Of a DNA stretch of 64,000 nt, positions 17,001 to 27,111 are shown piece after piece. Under the pieces are notes generated by a model. It searched no databases. It was given only the letters and a program-made list of their open reading frames with translations, and was not told the DNA's origin. The number at the start of each line of letters is the position of its first letter. Positions within the stretch are counted from its first letter, which is position 1. The stretch comes from Veillonella sp. CHU740. GTDB taxonomy: Bacteria > Bacillota > Negativicutes > Veillonellales > Veillonellaceae. The position numbers and the translations under genes were made by a program. The stretch is from positions 62,001-126,000 of the forward strand of contig NZ_RQVD01000003.1 in NCBI RefSeq assembly GCF_003992055.1, read 5' to 3'.

Positions 17001-17542
17001 TACAACTACACAAGTGTCAATAGACCGTTTAGAAGGCTTTAGAATCTTATCCTTTTCAATTTTAGAAACAGACTGGTATTATTAACCTTCAATCGAGAAA
17101 ATGATTTGGTTCTGCTTTTATATATTTGTTGTCATCTTTTGAGAAAATATATACTGATTAGTTTATCTTTCTATATCTGGTCGACTGTACCACACTTTAT
17201 TTCGCAATTAATATTGGTTCTAGCATGTTTTAGATAAGCGGCAGTAGAAGGTATTGTTGACCCTAGTCGTAGACGTTCTCTACAGTAAAATGGCGCTTCT
17301 AAGGAAAGGTTTTGTTTGTTCGTATTTCTGTGCTGTGATTAGTATAGTTCATATTGATTGCCTAGTGATATCTTTAAATTTTATAATAGAATCATGCTAC
17401 GAAACACTATGGATTTTTAATATTTTATTCTTCAATTTTATTATTCAAATAACCGCTCAAAAAAGAAAATAATATCATTAAAAGTTCTACTATCATATTA
17501 TAATAAAAATGATATTAAGATATATAAGACTAAAGGATAAAC

Positions 17543-17767
17543 ATGTCAAAACTAATTTATAATAATTTATTTAAGAAATTAATGGATGTAGAAATGAGAA
17601 ATTTTAAACTTATGGATAAAGCAAAAGTAAGTAAAATAAATTCTGTGAAAGACGGTGAAAATGTTATCAATGATGTATTGCTAAGAATATGTTATATATT
17701 GCAATGTGATATTTCAGAAATTGCAGAGTGTGTAAGTATTGAAGATGGAGGAAATACGGGTGTGTAA
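17543..17767 (+). CDS. Small Cro/C1-type HTH regulator, possible controller protein of the R-M operon
   Basis: This 74-residue protein ends with the block VINDVLLRICYILQCDISEIAECV, which closely follows small XRE/HTH_26 regulators (TTDVLLKICEALNCDISDI). The N-terminal NNLFKKLMDVEMRNFKLMDKA fits their first helices, although the recognition helix looks divergent. The gene precedes a methyltransferase gene whose GTG start overlaps its stop region by eight bases, and whose ribosome binding site (GGAGG, 17747-17751) lies inside it. That position is typical of controller proteins. Regulation of this operon is inferred, not shown. Confidence 0.65.
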   Translation: MSKLIYNNLFKKLMDVEMRNFKLMDKAKVSKINSVKDGENVINDVLLRICYILQCDISEIAECVSIEDGGNTGV

Positions 17768-18821
17768 GTTTACAGTTATAGACTTATTTTCAGGTGCTGG
17801 TGGGCTATCCAAGGGATTTTTAGACGCCGGTTTTGATGTTATTTTAGGAATAGATTTTGATGATAGTGCATTAAAAACTTTTGAAAATAATCATGGAAAA
17901 GCTAAAGCATTAAAATTGGATTTGTTTAATCTTGATAATATTGAGTACATAATTTCAGAGTTTAGCAGAGAACATGATACCCTTGATGTATTAGTTGGTG
18001 GGCCGCCTTGTCAAGGGTTTTCATTAGCTGGTAAAAGAGAAGAAGATGATAAAAGAAATATGTTATATAAAGCGATGGTTAAATTGGCGGAAAGACTGAA
18101 GCCAAGAGCTGTTGTATTAGAAAATGTTCCTGGAATGTTAACACTTTATGAGGGTGCTGGTAAAAAAAGAATATTTAATGATTTTGAAAAACTGGGTTAT
18201 AAAATGTCAGTAAAAGTTTTATATGCACCTGAATATGGTGTTCCACAAATACGGAAAAGAGCTTTTTTTGTAGGACTATTAAACTCTGAGGAAGAGTTTA
18301 TTTTTCCAGAGCCAATACTTTCCTCAGAAAATTTTATTACTTGTGAGGATGCAATAGGAGATTTGCCAGCTTTAGAAGGCATTTATGGCGATGAGATACA
18401 GGAATATGAATGTAGCCCACAAACAAAATATCAAGCTGAGATGAGAAAAAACTCAGTTAAATTATATAATAATATAGGAACAATTCATTCGACAAAAACA
18501 GTAAGAATGATTTCTCTTGTTCCAGAAGGAAAAAACTATAAAGCTTTGCCGGAAGAATATAGAAATATGTATAAATATAATGAAGCACTTACACGATATC
18601 ATAGTAAGAAACCTTCATTAACTATAAATACAGGGCATAGATCACATTTTCACTACAAGTATAATAGAATACCGACGGTGAGAGAAAGTGCAAGATTACA
18701 GTCTTTTCCAGATGATTTTATTTTTTACGGAAATAAATCCGAACAATATAAGCAAGTCGGAAATGCAGTCCCACCTAAATTAGGGTATGCTATTGCAAAA
18801 AAACTCAAGGATTATTTATAG
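17760..18821 (+). CDS. DNA (cytosine-5-)-methyltransferase M1 of a LlaJI-like R-M system
   Basis: This 353-residue m5C methyltransferase has FTVIDLFSGAGGLSKGF (motif I), DVLVGGPPCQGFSLAG (motif IV with the catalytic cysteine), VVLENVPGML (motif VI), PQIRKRAFFVGLL (motif VIII) and QVGNAVPPKLG (motif X). It starts at GTG 17760, eight bases after GGAGG; upstream in-frame TTG 17739 and ATG 17745 are less well placed. The order regulator, M1, M2, McrB-like R1, McrC-like R2 is that of LlaJI of Lactococcus, which uses one methyltransferase per strand of an asymmetric site. The actual target cannot be read from sequence. Confidence 0.87.
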   Translation: MCKFTVIDLFSGAGGLSKGFLDAGFDVILGIDFDDSALKTFENNHGKAKALKLDLFNLDNIEYIISEFSREHDTLDVLVGGPPCQGFSLAGKREEDDKRNMLYKAMVKLAERLKPRAVVLENVPGMLTLYEGAGKKRIFNDFEKLGYKMSVKVLYAPEYGVPQIRKRAFFVGLLNSEEEFIFPEPILSSENFITCEDAIGDLPALEGIYGDEIQEYECSPQTKYQAEMRKNSVKLYNNIGTIHSTKTVRMISLVPEGKNYKALPEEYRNMYKYNEALTRYHSKKPSLTINTGHRSHFHYKYNRIPTVRESARLQSFPDDFIFYGNKSEQYKQVGNAVPPKLGYAIAKKLKDYL

Positions 18822-18839
18822 AGAAAGGCTAATCATAGT

Positions 18840-20063
18840 ATGCGAAAATATAAATTTATAGACTTATTCGCTGGTTGTGGGGGATTGGAAGATGGATTTA
18901 TGCAAACTGGTGATTATAAGTGTATATCATCAGTTGAGTGGATGAAACCACAAGTAGATACTCTAAGGTATAGATTAAAAAGTAAATACAATATTTTAGA
19001 TGCAGAAGAATCAGTATTACACTTTGATATACAGAGAGAAAATGAGCTATTCAATGGTTGGAGTAATGATGAGAATTTTGGATCATCCCGGGGACTTGAT
19101 TATTATGTAAAAAAATAAAATGGTGTAGATCTAATTATAGGTGGACCACCTTGCCAAGCATATTCAGTTGCAGGTAGAGTAAGGGACGAAAATGGAATGC
19201 GAAATGATTATAGAAATTATCTTTTCGAACATTATCTATCCGTCGTAAAAAGATATAAGCCAAAGGTATTTGTGTTTGAAAACGTCCCAGGCATATTAAG
19301 TGCAAAGCCAAATAATAAAAAAATAATTGAAATAATTGAAGAAGAGTTTAGAAAAATTGGATATATAATTAGCAATAAAATACAGAAGTATGGGATTGTT
19401 GATGCTTCTAAATATGGAGTGGCTCAAAGGCGAAAAAGAGTGATTTTATTTGGTGTTAGGAAGGATATAGATTCTTTAGACGCTATATATGATAAGATTG
19501 ATAATTTTTATAATGTTATTTTACCCAAATATCAACAAAAAGAAGTAACAGTAGAAGAAGCAATAGGTGATTTACCTAAAATAAGTCCTATTTGGGATGA
19601 GAAAAAAAGAACGAATAAAAAAGCATATTCTTATCAAGAGGGGATAAATTGGCACATACCTCGTTATCATAATTTGAGAGATATGGATATTTATAAAATG
19701 TTAGCTGAAGATATTGAGACTGGTGAAAAGAAATATACTAATGCTGCAGCGATTACTAAAATATATGAACAAAGAGTTGGATCTAAGTCGCCGATACATC
19801 GATACCATGTTTTGAGAAAGGATGAGCCTAGTACGACAATCATAGCTCATTTATATAAGGATGGTAATAGATTTATCCACTATGATTCATTCCAAGCTAG
19901 AAGTATTACACCACGTGAAGCAGCACGACTTCAATCATTCGATGATGATTTTATCTTTATTGGATCGCAAGGTAGCGTATATCAAATGATTGGTAATGCG
20001 GTACCACCAAAATTAGCTTTAGCGATAGGTAAAGCTGTAAAAGAGTTTTTAGATAATATATAA
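18840..20063 (+). pseudogene. DNA (cytosine-5-)-methyltransferase M2, broken by one in-frame TAA
   Basis: The frame from the ATG at 18840 encodes a complete m5C methyltransferase of 407 codons except for a TAA at 19116-19118. Before the stop lies motif I (FIDLFAGCGGLEDGF). Directly after it comes NGVDLIIGGPPCQAYSVAGR with the catalytic cysteine, then VFVFENVPGIL, AQRRKRVILFGV and IGNAVPPKLA. The frame is the same on both sides, so a single substitution in an AAA-rich run (for example AAA to TAA) explains the break. The next ATG (19197) lies beyond the PCQ loop, so reinitiation would give an inactive protein. It is either a true nonsense mutation or a base-call error. Confidence 0.85.
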
Positions 20064-20076
20064 AGAGGAGATTAAT

Positions 20077-21798
20077 ATGTTCCATTATTTATATACAAAT
20101 GATATGAGGGTATCCCATTTAGAAGAAAAAGCTATAGAATTTTCAAAAATGTTCTTAACAGATTCAGTACCATCAGCTAGTGAAGATAAATCGACAAATA
20201 ATAATGCTAATACAATTGGATTTTATTTAAATCTTATCAATAAAGGTAACAGTGCAAAACTAGCAGCTAAAGGTGATGTTAGAAGTGTTGTACTTAATTT
20301 TATTAAGACATTTCAATTTCCAAATCCAAGGACAAAGGATAGTTTTGATAATGCAGTTAATGATGGTATTAAATTAGCTCCGATGCGTGAAATCATTAAA
20401 ATACTTTTTATATACTATCAAATGGGTTCTGGAGAAGTTTATTTAACGAAAGATGAAATAGTAAATTTTATTTTTTACAATAAAAATATAGCTTTGCAGA
20501 TTGATGTTGATAGGATTCAGTTAATAAAACAAATTGAGGAATATAGAGCTACAAAAAAATTACCTTCAAATATTATTCCAATTGAAGAAAGATCGTGGAA
20601 TCATCAAGATAGACAAATTAATGAATTATTGAATGTTATTGAATGGTCAAAATTTATAGAGGTTAAGTCTGATAAAGTATTTTTTATATTACCTATCAAA
20701 GATGATAGTAAATATAAGGCGGAATTATTGGATATTATTATGTTTGATGAGTTTTGGGATTTCAATGACCAAAACAGCATTTCAGATTTAAAATCTAGTT
20801 ATTTTGAATATTGTGATGAACAGATAAGCGTCGAAAATGTTGAATTTAAGAATTACAATGACATTCAATGCAACAAGCTAAACAGAAATATTCAAAATAT
20901 ATACTTTGGAGCTCCTGGAACAGGAAAGAGTTATAAGGTTGATAAATTAATTAAAATTTGTTATCCAAATACGGATAACAAGGATAATCCATTTGTCTTT
21001 AAGACAACAGTGTACTCAGATTATTCCTATTACAACTTCATAGGAAATATTATGCCGACATCAAAAAATGGTGAAATTAGATATGACTTTAAGGCGGGTA
21101 TTTTTACGCAAGCACTTGCAATGGCATTTGAATATAGTGAAAAGGAAATCTTTTTAATTGTTGAAGAAATGTCAAGAGGTAACATTGCAAGTATATTCGG
21201 TGATATTTTTCAATTATTAGATAGGGATGAGAACGGAGTTAGTGAATACTCAATTAATAATGATTTAATAATTCAATATTTTGCTGAAAAAGGTATTAAT
21301 ATCGATAAAAAAATATTCTTACCAAGAAATTTTCATATAATAGGAACAGTTAATACAAGTGACCAAAATGTAAACGTAATAGATACAGCGTTTAAAAGAA
21401 GATTTGAATTTGTATATGTTGATGTAAGTCCTGTTTCTAAAGATGGAACAATCATGAACGAATATGTGTTTACTTTAACAAATAAGGAATTTGAATGGAA
21501 TAAATTGTACATGTCATTGAATGAGCTTATAACTACAAAATTAGAACTTAGTGAAGATAAACAAATTGGACAGTTCTTCATTAAATTTAATAATTATAGT
21601 AGTGATGAACAAAAATTTGCTGCAATACAAAATAAACTATTGCATTATCTATGGGATGATGTACAAGGTGCAGTTATTTCTGATGAGTATAAGATATTTA
21701 ATAAGGAATACAAAACATTCTCTTCCCTATATAAAGATTTTGGTGAGAAACTTAATGTATTTAGTGAAGAACTAATTGATTTATATGATAAACAATAA
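20077..21798 (+). CDS. McrB-like AAA+ GTPase, LlaJI R1-type restriction subunit
   Basis: This 573-residue protein would be the NTP-driven motor subunit of a McrBC-class restriction enzyme. Residues 1-260 form a unique N-terminal part, presumably for DNA recognition. The AAA+ core follows: Walker A YFGAPGTGKSYKV near residue 282, Walker B IVEEMSRGNIASIFGDIFQL near 365, and TVNTSDQNVNVIDTAFKRRF near 430, which matches the McrB sensor and arginine region. A GAGGAG ribosome binding site precedes the ATG, 13 bases after M2. The nuclease partner gene starts 15 bases downstream. Confidence 0.83.
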   Translation: MFHYLYTNDMRVSHLEEKAIEFSKMFLTDSVPSASEDKSTNNNANTIGFYLNLINKGNSAKLAAKGDVRSVVLNFIKTFQFPNPRTKDSFDNAVNDGIKLAPMREIIKILFIYYQMGSGEVYLTKDEIVNFIFYNKNIALQIDVDRIQLIKQIEEYRATKKLPSNIIPIEERSWNHQDRQINELLNVIEWSKFIEVKSDKVFFILPIKDDSKYKAELLDIIMFDEFWDFNDQNSISDLKSSYFEYCDEQISVENVEFKNYNDIQCNKLNRNIQNIYFGAPGTGKSYKVDKLIKICYPNTDNKDNPFVFKTTVYSDYSYYNFIGNIMPTSKNGEIRYDFKAGIFTQALAMAFEYSEKEIFLIVEEMSRGNIASIFGDIFQLLDRDENGVSEYSINNDLIIQYFAEKGINIDKKIFLPRNFHIIGTVNTSDQNVNVIDTAFKRRFEFVYVDVSPVSKDGTIMNEYVFTLTNKEFEWNKLYMSLNELITTKLELSEDKQIGQFFIKFNNYSSDEQKFAAIQNKLLHYLWDDVQGAVISDEYKIFNKEYKTFSSLYKDFGEKLNVFSEELIDLYDKQ

Positions 21799-21813
21799 TT
21801 GTAGAGGTGCAAA

Positions 21814-23019
21814 ATGAGTCAACAGGAAATTCGGGTAGTAAATGATGGTCAAACTGTTGATAAAGACTTCGTAAACTCTTGGGAGATATTTGATTATTGT
21901 GATCAATACAATGGAAGTCTTACAATATCTTTTGTCGGAGCAATTATAAAAAATGATAAAATTTTATTTTCATTTCCAAAACATTATAAAGTCGATAATG
22001 ATGAATACAATCAAATTTCTTGTATGAAACAAATACTTTATATTTTATCGAAATCAAAAGCAAGTTATGCAAGTTTCGATAAGGGAATAAAAGGAGAATT
22101 TCCGATAAAAGCATATTTAGGTATTTTGATGCATTATAAGAAATATGGTTTATATTTATCTAATGAACAATATTATGAAAATGGATATGCTGGAAATATA
22201 GATTGGAATAGAACAATAAATAAATCAAATAAAATCATTCAGAAAAAAGGTGTAATGTTTTTTCCATTCACTATTAAGAGGACTAGGGATAAAAGTGTAT
22301 TTATTAGCGAATGTATGAATTACGCTTTGTCAGATGCAAGCAGATATAAGAAGTTTATAAATACGATTATGCCGTATGAATATAATAATGAAAACAATAT
22401 ATTCAAGAACTTAAGGTATGTACTTAATGAATTAAAAAGGATTAGAAATCTATATTTTAAAGATATAGAAAAAAGGCTTATTAACAATTTGATTGAATAT
22501 ATAGAGTGGAAAAGTATAACTAGAGATAATTTTAGACTTATAACATTGAAATTTGAAAATTATTGGGAAGTAATGATAAATGAATATCTCAACGATGGCT
22601 TTTGTAGAATAGAAGAAGATCAAATTATTTGGGGAGAAAACAAACAAGATAAATTCTCTAAGCCAGAAATGGAATGTGTGGAAAGCGTAGAAAAAAGATT
22701 GCAACATAGCGGCAAAAGTCCATATAAAATACAATATGATCATATATTTATTGATGATGATAATCACAAAATTGTTCTTTTCGATTCCAAATACTTTAAT
22801 GCAGAAGTTGATCAACTAAATTATAAACAACTATTCTATCATTATAATTTGAAGCAGAAGTACCCTGAATTTCTTATATACAATGGATTACTATTACCTA
22901 CAGAAAAAAACTACTATACAAAAATTCATGTGGATAGAACTGATTTAGATGGAGTTAAGATTGTAGAACACTATATTAACTTGAAGTTAGTTCTGGATCA
23001 TTATTCAAGAATTATATAG
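21814..23019 (+). CDS. LlaJI/McrC-like restriction endonuclease subunit R2
   Basis: This 401-residue protein sits where the nuclease subunit of LlaJI-type systems is encoded, directly behind a McrB-like motor gene. A PD-(D/E)XK-like core is visible near residues 310-335: YDHIFIDDDNHKIVLFDSKYF, with the first Asp group and the DSK triad end. SKPEMECVE upstream could supply the extra acidic residue. The N-terminal 250 residues show no motif I recognise. The call rests on this core, length and gene order. It is the last gene of the putative R-M operon. Confidence 0.72.
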   Translation: MSQQEIRVVNDGQTVDKDFVNSWEIFDYCDQYNGSLTISFVGAIIKNDKILFSFPKHYKVDNDEYNQISCMKQILYILSKSKASYASFDKGIKGEFPIKAYLGILMHYKKYGLYLSNEQYYENGYAGNIDWNRTINKSNKIIQKKGVMFFPFTIKRTRDKSVFISECMNYALSDASRYKKFINTIMPYEYNNENNIFKNLRYVLNELKRIRNLYFKDIEKRLINNLIEYIEWKSITRDNFRLITLKFENYWEVMINEYLNDGFCRIEEDQIIWGENKQDKFSKPEMECVESVEKRLQHSGKSPYKIQYDHIFIDDDNHKIVLFDSKYFNAEVDQLNYKQLFYHYNLKQKYPEFLIYNGLLLPTEKNYYTKIHVDRTDLDGVKIVEHYINLKLVLDHYSRII

Positions 23020-23128
23020 ATGAAATCAATGTTTAAATAGGTAATTACTCTATTTTAATTAATATGTCTTTAGTTGGTAAATGCTGTAAAAAAAGGCTGT
23101 AAATTTCTTATAAAAGGAGGTATAGAAT

Positions 23129-25352
23129 ATGCAAGAATTACATATGAACTTAGAAAATTGTTATGGAATTAAAAAGTTAAATAAAACTATTGATTATTCG
23201 AATAATAATGTTGCGATTATCTATGCACCAAATGGTACGATGAAGTCTTCATTGGCAAAAACGTTTGAAGCTATAAGAGATGACAGGCAAGTTGAAGAAA
23301 AAGTATATGGATTAAAAAGTACATGTAATATTTTCGACGAACATAATGTGGCATTATCAAAAGAACAAATTATAGTAATAAATCCATTTGATGAAAATGC
23401 ATACGAAGGGCAAGGGTTATTGATGGCTGATGACGAATTGAGAAAATTATATCTAAGTATCTATGAGTCAATAGAGTCTAAAAAAGAATCATTATATAGT
23501 AAAATAAAAGAGAAGTTTGGGTACTCAACTCGTAGTAATTTTGATGTTAAAAATAGTATGCTGAATGATTGGGGATTAACATCAAAGCAAGAATATGAGT
23601 GCTTAATTAATATTAAAGAGCTATTACGCGATCCGGTAATGGCTTGCTCGTTACATGAAGATGATTTGAAATATCATTCGTTGTTTAATGAGAAAGTTTA
23701 CTCAATGATGAAGACCGGAAAAACAGGAGAATTAATAGAGGAGTATGAAAATAAGTATAGAGAGTTGGTTAATAAATCTCTATATGCAACAAGGAATTAT
23801 TGATCACAATAATTATGGGAATATAAGTAATGCATTGAAAAGTAACGGCTTTTTTGCCGCCAATAACGAAGTAATACTAAAGGCTAAAGATGGGAGTACA
23901 TCAGTAAAATTAAAAGAACCAAAAGAATTAGATGATCTTATAAAAAAAGAAAAAGAACAAGTATTAGATTCCAAGGAAATTAAAGATTTATTTGAAAAAA
24001 TCAATAAAATAATCAGTAAAAATAAAGATACACAAGAATTTAATGCTTTTTTACAAACTCACCAAGATATAATTGTAGAATATAAAGATATAGATCTATT
24101 CAAGAAAAAAGTCTGGGTTAAAGCTTTTCTTTGTTATGAGTATTTACTTGATGAATTGATAGCTGACTATAAGATCGCACAAAAAGATTTAAAGAAATTA
24201 CGTGATAATGCAAAGAAACAAGTTACAGAGTGGAAGAAAGCGTTAGATTTATTTAAAGAAAGATTTTTTGTTCCTTTTTCAATTGAACCATCGAATCAGG
24301 AAGATGTTATTTTGAATATGGAATTACCAAGTTTTAAGTATATTTTTTCGGATAGTAGGGGAAAAAAAGAAATAACGAAAGATAATTTACTTAATGTTTT
24401 AAGTACAGGTGAACGTAGAGCATACTATATATTAAATATGATTTTTCATATCTTAGTTGCAAAAAAACATGGTAAGGAGTGTTTTGTTATACTTGATGAT
24501 ATTTCAGAATCTTTCGACTACAAAAACAAATATGCAATTATAGAGTATATTAGTGATATTTCGGAATACACTGATACAAATGGTGAAAAATTATTTAAAA
24601 TTCTATTACTAACACATAATTTTGATTTTTACAGAACAGTATCTTCTAGAATTACAAAGCCTGGTAATTCTTTCATAGCTTTTGTAGATTCAGATAAAGT
24701 AAAATTAGAAAAAGGGCAATATACAAAAAATATTTTCATGCACTATAAAAATAGCCTGGTTCAAAGTTATAGTGATCATATTATGGTTGCATCTATTCCT
24801 TTTGTTCGTAACCTAATTGAATATACGGAAGGTAATGATAATAAAGACTACTTAATTCTTACAAGTGTTTTGCATTACAAGGAAAATACAAGACAGATCA
24901 CTTTAAATCAAATTCAAGATATTTTTAATAAATATTGGTGTAAAAAAGAACCTCTTACATTTGCAAATGGTAGAGAAAATGAAATGGTGTATGATATTTT
25001 AATGCAAGAAAGCAGAAAAATTAGAGATATAGAGCAGTTGGAGATTGAGAATAAACTCATTTTATCTATGGCAATAAGACTGTTAGGCGAGTCATATATG
25101 CAGAATAAAATAGTATCTGAGGTATCAAATGGGGATGACATATTGAAAGATATATTCAGCAAAAAAAATCAGAGTGCATGGCTTATTAAAGCGTATAAAA
25201 AGCATATAAATGATGATGCAATGAATACTTTAGAGATTGTCGCAATGATAACACCGGAAAATATCCATTTGAATTCATTTATGTTTGAGCCAATTCTCGA
25301 TATGTCATTGAAGCATCTATATAAAATATATAATGATGTAAAAGCTTTATAA
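23129..25352 (+). pseudogene. AAA (RloC/PrrC-like ABC-type) ATPase, frameshifted
   Basis: Two overlapping frames make one protein of about 740 residues. The first (23129-23803) has Walker A IIYAPNGTMKSSLAKTF. The second, entered near 23784, has the ABC-type signature LSTGERRAYYILNMIF, Walker B CFVILDDISESFDYKN and a C-terminus NSFMFEPILDMS. At 23779-23786 the DNA reads CTCTATATG; one more TA unit would restore NKSLYMQQGIIDHNN continuously, so a two-base loss is the likely lesion. A good AAGGAGG site precedes the start. Such SMC-like ATPases occur as add-ons of restriction loci, but this one has no identified effector domain. Confidence 0.72.
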
Positions 25353-26036
25353 TAATTTAAAAGTCCTTGTAGATTTAATGGAGCAAGTACTAATAGGTTA
25401 TGCTGTGACAGGTACAGGTTTGTAAGGGTTGGTGTAGATACTCGATAAAATCATGAGTAATCTAACTCTAAATCAACCGAAATGGCGGACGCCATAACTA
25501 TTCTGTTTCATTACCTTGGCCTTGTTGTCAGAATCTTCAGTAATGTCATTAGGGTATAGCAATAGAAAGGCGTTAATTACTTTGTCATGCTAATTTGTAA
25601 ACGATTGTAGAAGGTTATTAAATTCGCTAAGCTTTGCTACTTTCATAAGACCCCAAAAGTTAGATAATGTACTTTCGATAGCCGTTCTACTCTGTACATT
25701 AAAGAGATGCTCAAAGTAATGCTTCAATGCATAGGTCTCTTTTAAGTGGCCTATAACCATAAAGCTGCATTCGATTCCAAAGTGTCCTTGCTCATGAATC
25801 ACTTTGTAGATATGGCAGTGCAGGGATATGGTTGGATTGGTGCTACGTAGGTAGTATATTATTTGAAAAACGTGATTATAAAGTAGAAATAATCTTACAT
25901 TGTAAGTAGAAGACGAAATAGGGAGTTTGAAGTAACATATAGGTACGAAATAAATTCAGAAGAGATTAAAAGGAGAAGGAAGTGAACTGCTTACAATTTG
26001 TAATCAGTTGAGAATGAAAGCAACAAGATAGCAAAT
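25353..26036. other. Right end of the island, mostly transposon debris
   Basis: The stretch 25400-25830 is an ISL3 remnant (listed separately). The remaining bases up to the hairpin at 26037 contain no open frame or signal that I can support. Confidence 0.5.
25400..25830 (-). mobile_element. Decayed ISL3-family transposase remnant
   Basis: On the minus strand the segment reads LKETYALKHYFEHLFNVQS, then FWGLMKVAKLSEFNNLLQSF, and after a frame change SDNKAKVMKQNSYGVRHFG followed by FRVRLL. The last block corresponds to the ISL3 transposase end (NNKIKVIKRNAYGFRNFxRFRLRIL). Only the C-terminal third is left, with stops inside. The host gene order resumes just beyond it. Confidence 0.65.
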
Positions 26037-26090
26037 TAAAATGCATGCTATACAGTATATAGATTGCTATATACGTTAGCATGCATTTTA
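26037..26090 (-). terminator. Long perfect hairpin, probable bidirectional terminator
   Basis: A 14-base perfect stem, TAAAATGCATGCTA (26037-26050) with TAGCATGCATTTTA (26077-26090), encloses an inner 8-base stem GTATATAG/CTATATAC (26055-26062, 26067-26074). It lies five bases beyond the stop of the minus-strand binding-protein gene. Because A/T tracts lie on both sides, it could end transcription in both directions and marks the island border. Confidence 0.75.
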
Positions 26091-26094
26091 TCAT

Positions 26095-27039
26095 TTATAA
26101 TTGCACTTTCACACCATAGATAATATTGGCTAACTCAGCCATAGCTTCTGGTGTTTCTAGTCCAGGGTTCAATAAGAACCATTGGGATGGTAAGAAGATG
26201 ACTTTGTCATTTTTTACAGCTTGTAATTGATTCCAAGCTGGGTTGCTAGTCATTTCTTTGGCAAAGGTGGCGTTTATTTCATCCTTTTTACCCATGGTAA
26301 CGACAAGGATTATGTCCGGGTTATCTACTGTTAATGTTTCCAAGGAATAAGGCACTGTTTTAGATGTCACATTGTCTTTCAAATGTTGTTCTACTACATT
26401 GTTGATGCCTAATTCACGAACCATAGACGCTGTGATTGCTAATGGAGTTTCGGCTGTAACCGATTTACCAGTAGCTCGTAATACAGCAACTTTGACAGGT
26501 TTGTCTTTTGGAATCGAGGCTTTCACTGTATCGATTTTTTTATTGTAATCTTCGATGACAGATTTGGCCTTATCTTCTGTATGGAAAATATTGCCCAATA
26601 ATGTTAATAGTGGAATGTTATCATTGATGCCATCGTAATTAATTAGAATAGATGGAATATTATTGCTATCTAGCTGCCCTTTAAATTTTTCATGTTGGCT
26701 AGGTAAACCTAATACTAAATCAGGATGTAATCCTACTAATTGTTCCATATTAGGATTGGCTGTATGGCCTATGCTTGGTAATGATTCAATTTCACTAGGT
26801 AATTTTTCATTACTTTCAACACGAGCGATGGCTTTGCCACCTACAGCATAGATCATTTTGGAAATAGAATTAGATAGCGCTACCACCTTGGATGGGTTAG
26901 TAGGAATTGTGTAGGACTGATCTTGGTAAGATACAGTACGAGTTGTTTCTGTTGTAGTAGGACCTGTTTTCGTACATCCACCTAGTAAAAGAGAAGTGGA
27001 GAGTAGAACAGCACTACAAATTTTTAAATATGTTTTCAT
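26095..27039 (-). CDS. btuF: Periplasmic binding lipoprotein of a cobalamin/haem/iron-type ABC transporter (BtuF-like)
   Basis: This 314-residue substrate-binding protein starts with a lipoprotein signal, MKTYLKICSAVLLSTSLLLGGC, with Cys22 as the lipidation site. The mature part has the two-lobed class III binding-protein pattern: VVALSNSISKMIYAVGG, SIGHTANPNMEQLVGLHPDLV and a long linker helix near residues 165-190. The family binds corrinoids, haem or iron chelates. It would suit the BtuC/BtuD importer encoded at 6129-7900 on the other side of the island. An exported CbiK gene lies just upstream in the same orientation, so a corrinoid, haem or cobalt substrate is likely but unproven. Confidence 0.82.
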   Translation of the reverse strand: MKTYLKICSAVLLSTSLLLGGCTKTGPTTTETTRTVSYQDQSYTIPTNPSKVVALSNSISKMIYAVGGKAIARVESNEKLPSEIESLPSIGHTANPNMEQLVGLHPDLVLGLPSQHEKFKGQLDSNNIPSILINYDGINDNIPLLTLLGNIFHTEDKAKSVIEDYNKKIDTVKASIPKDKPVKVAVLRATGKSVTAETPLAITASMVRELGINNVVEQHLKDNVTSKTVPYSLETLTVDNPDIILVVTMGKKDEINATFAKEMTSNPAWNQLQAVKNDKVIFLPSQWFLLNPGLETPEAMAELANIIYGVKVQL

Positions 27040-27111
27040 TTTTGTTCTTTCAAATAAGGGGATACGAAGCGTATCCCCTATTGTTGTTATTACTATAGTA
27101 TTGTTATACGA

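Larger units (their letters stand above)
15747..17542. other. 1.8 kb of decayed mobile DNA between two restriction-modification modules
   Basis: No intact gene is supported here. It contains a BRO-N-like fragment (16158-16260), a KilA-N fragment (16497-16615) and an inverted IS30 remnant (16620-17000), each listed separately. A minus-strand run at about 16290-16420 encodes words like SSVLITNTKIDLLNTLHIND with no good start and stays unassigned. A 72-codon open frame at 17254-17472 has no ribosome binding site or family likeness and is not called. Confidence 0.55.

Noticed and set aside
17254..17472. A 72-codon plus-strand frame before the R-M operon
   Set aside because: No ribosome binding site, hydrophobic low-complexity product, and surrounded by decayed mobile DNA.
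18840..20063. A split but functional two-subunit m5C methyltransferase
   Set aside because: The second half has no start codon before the catalytic PCQ loop, so the parts could not rebuild an active enzyme without read-through.
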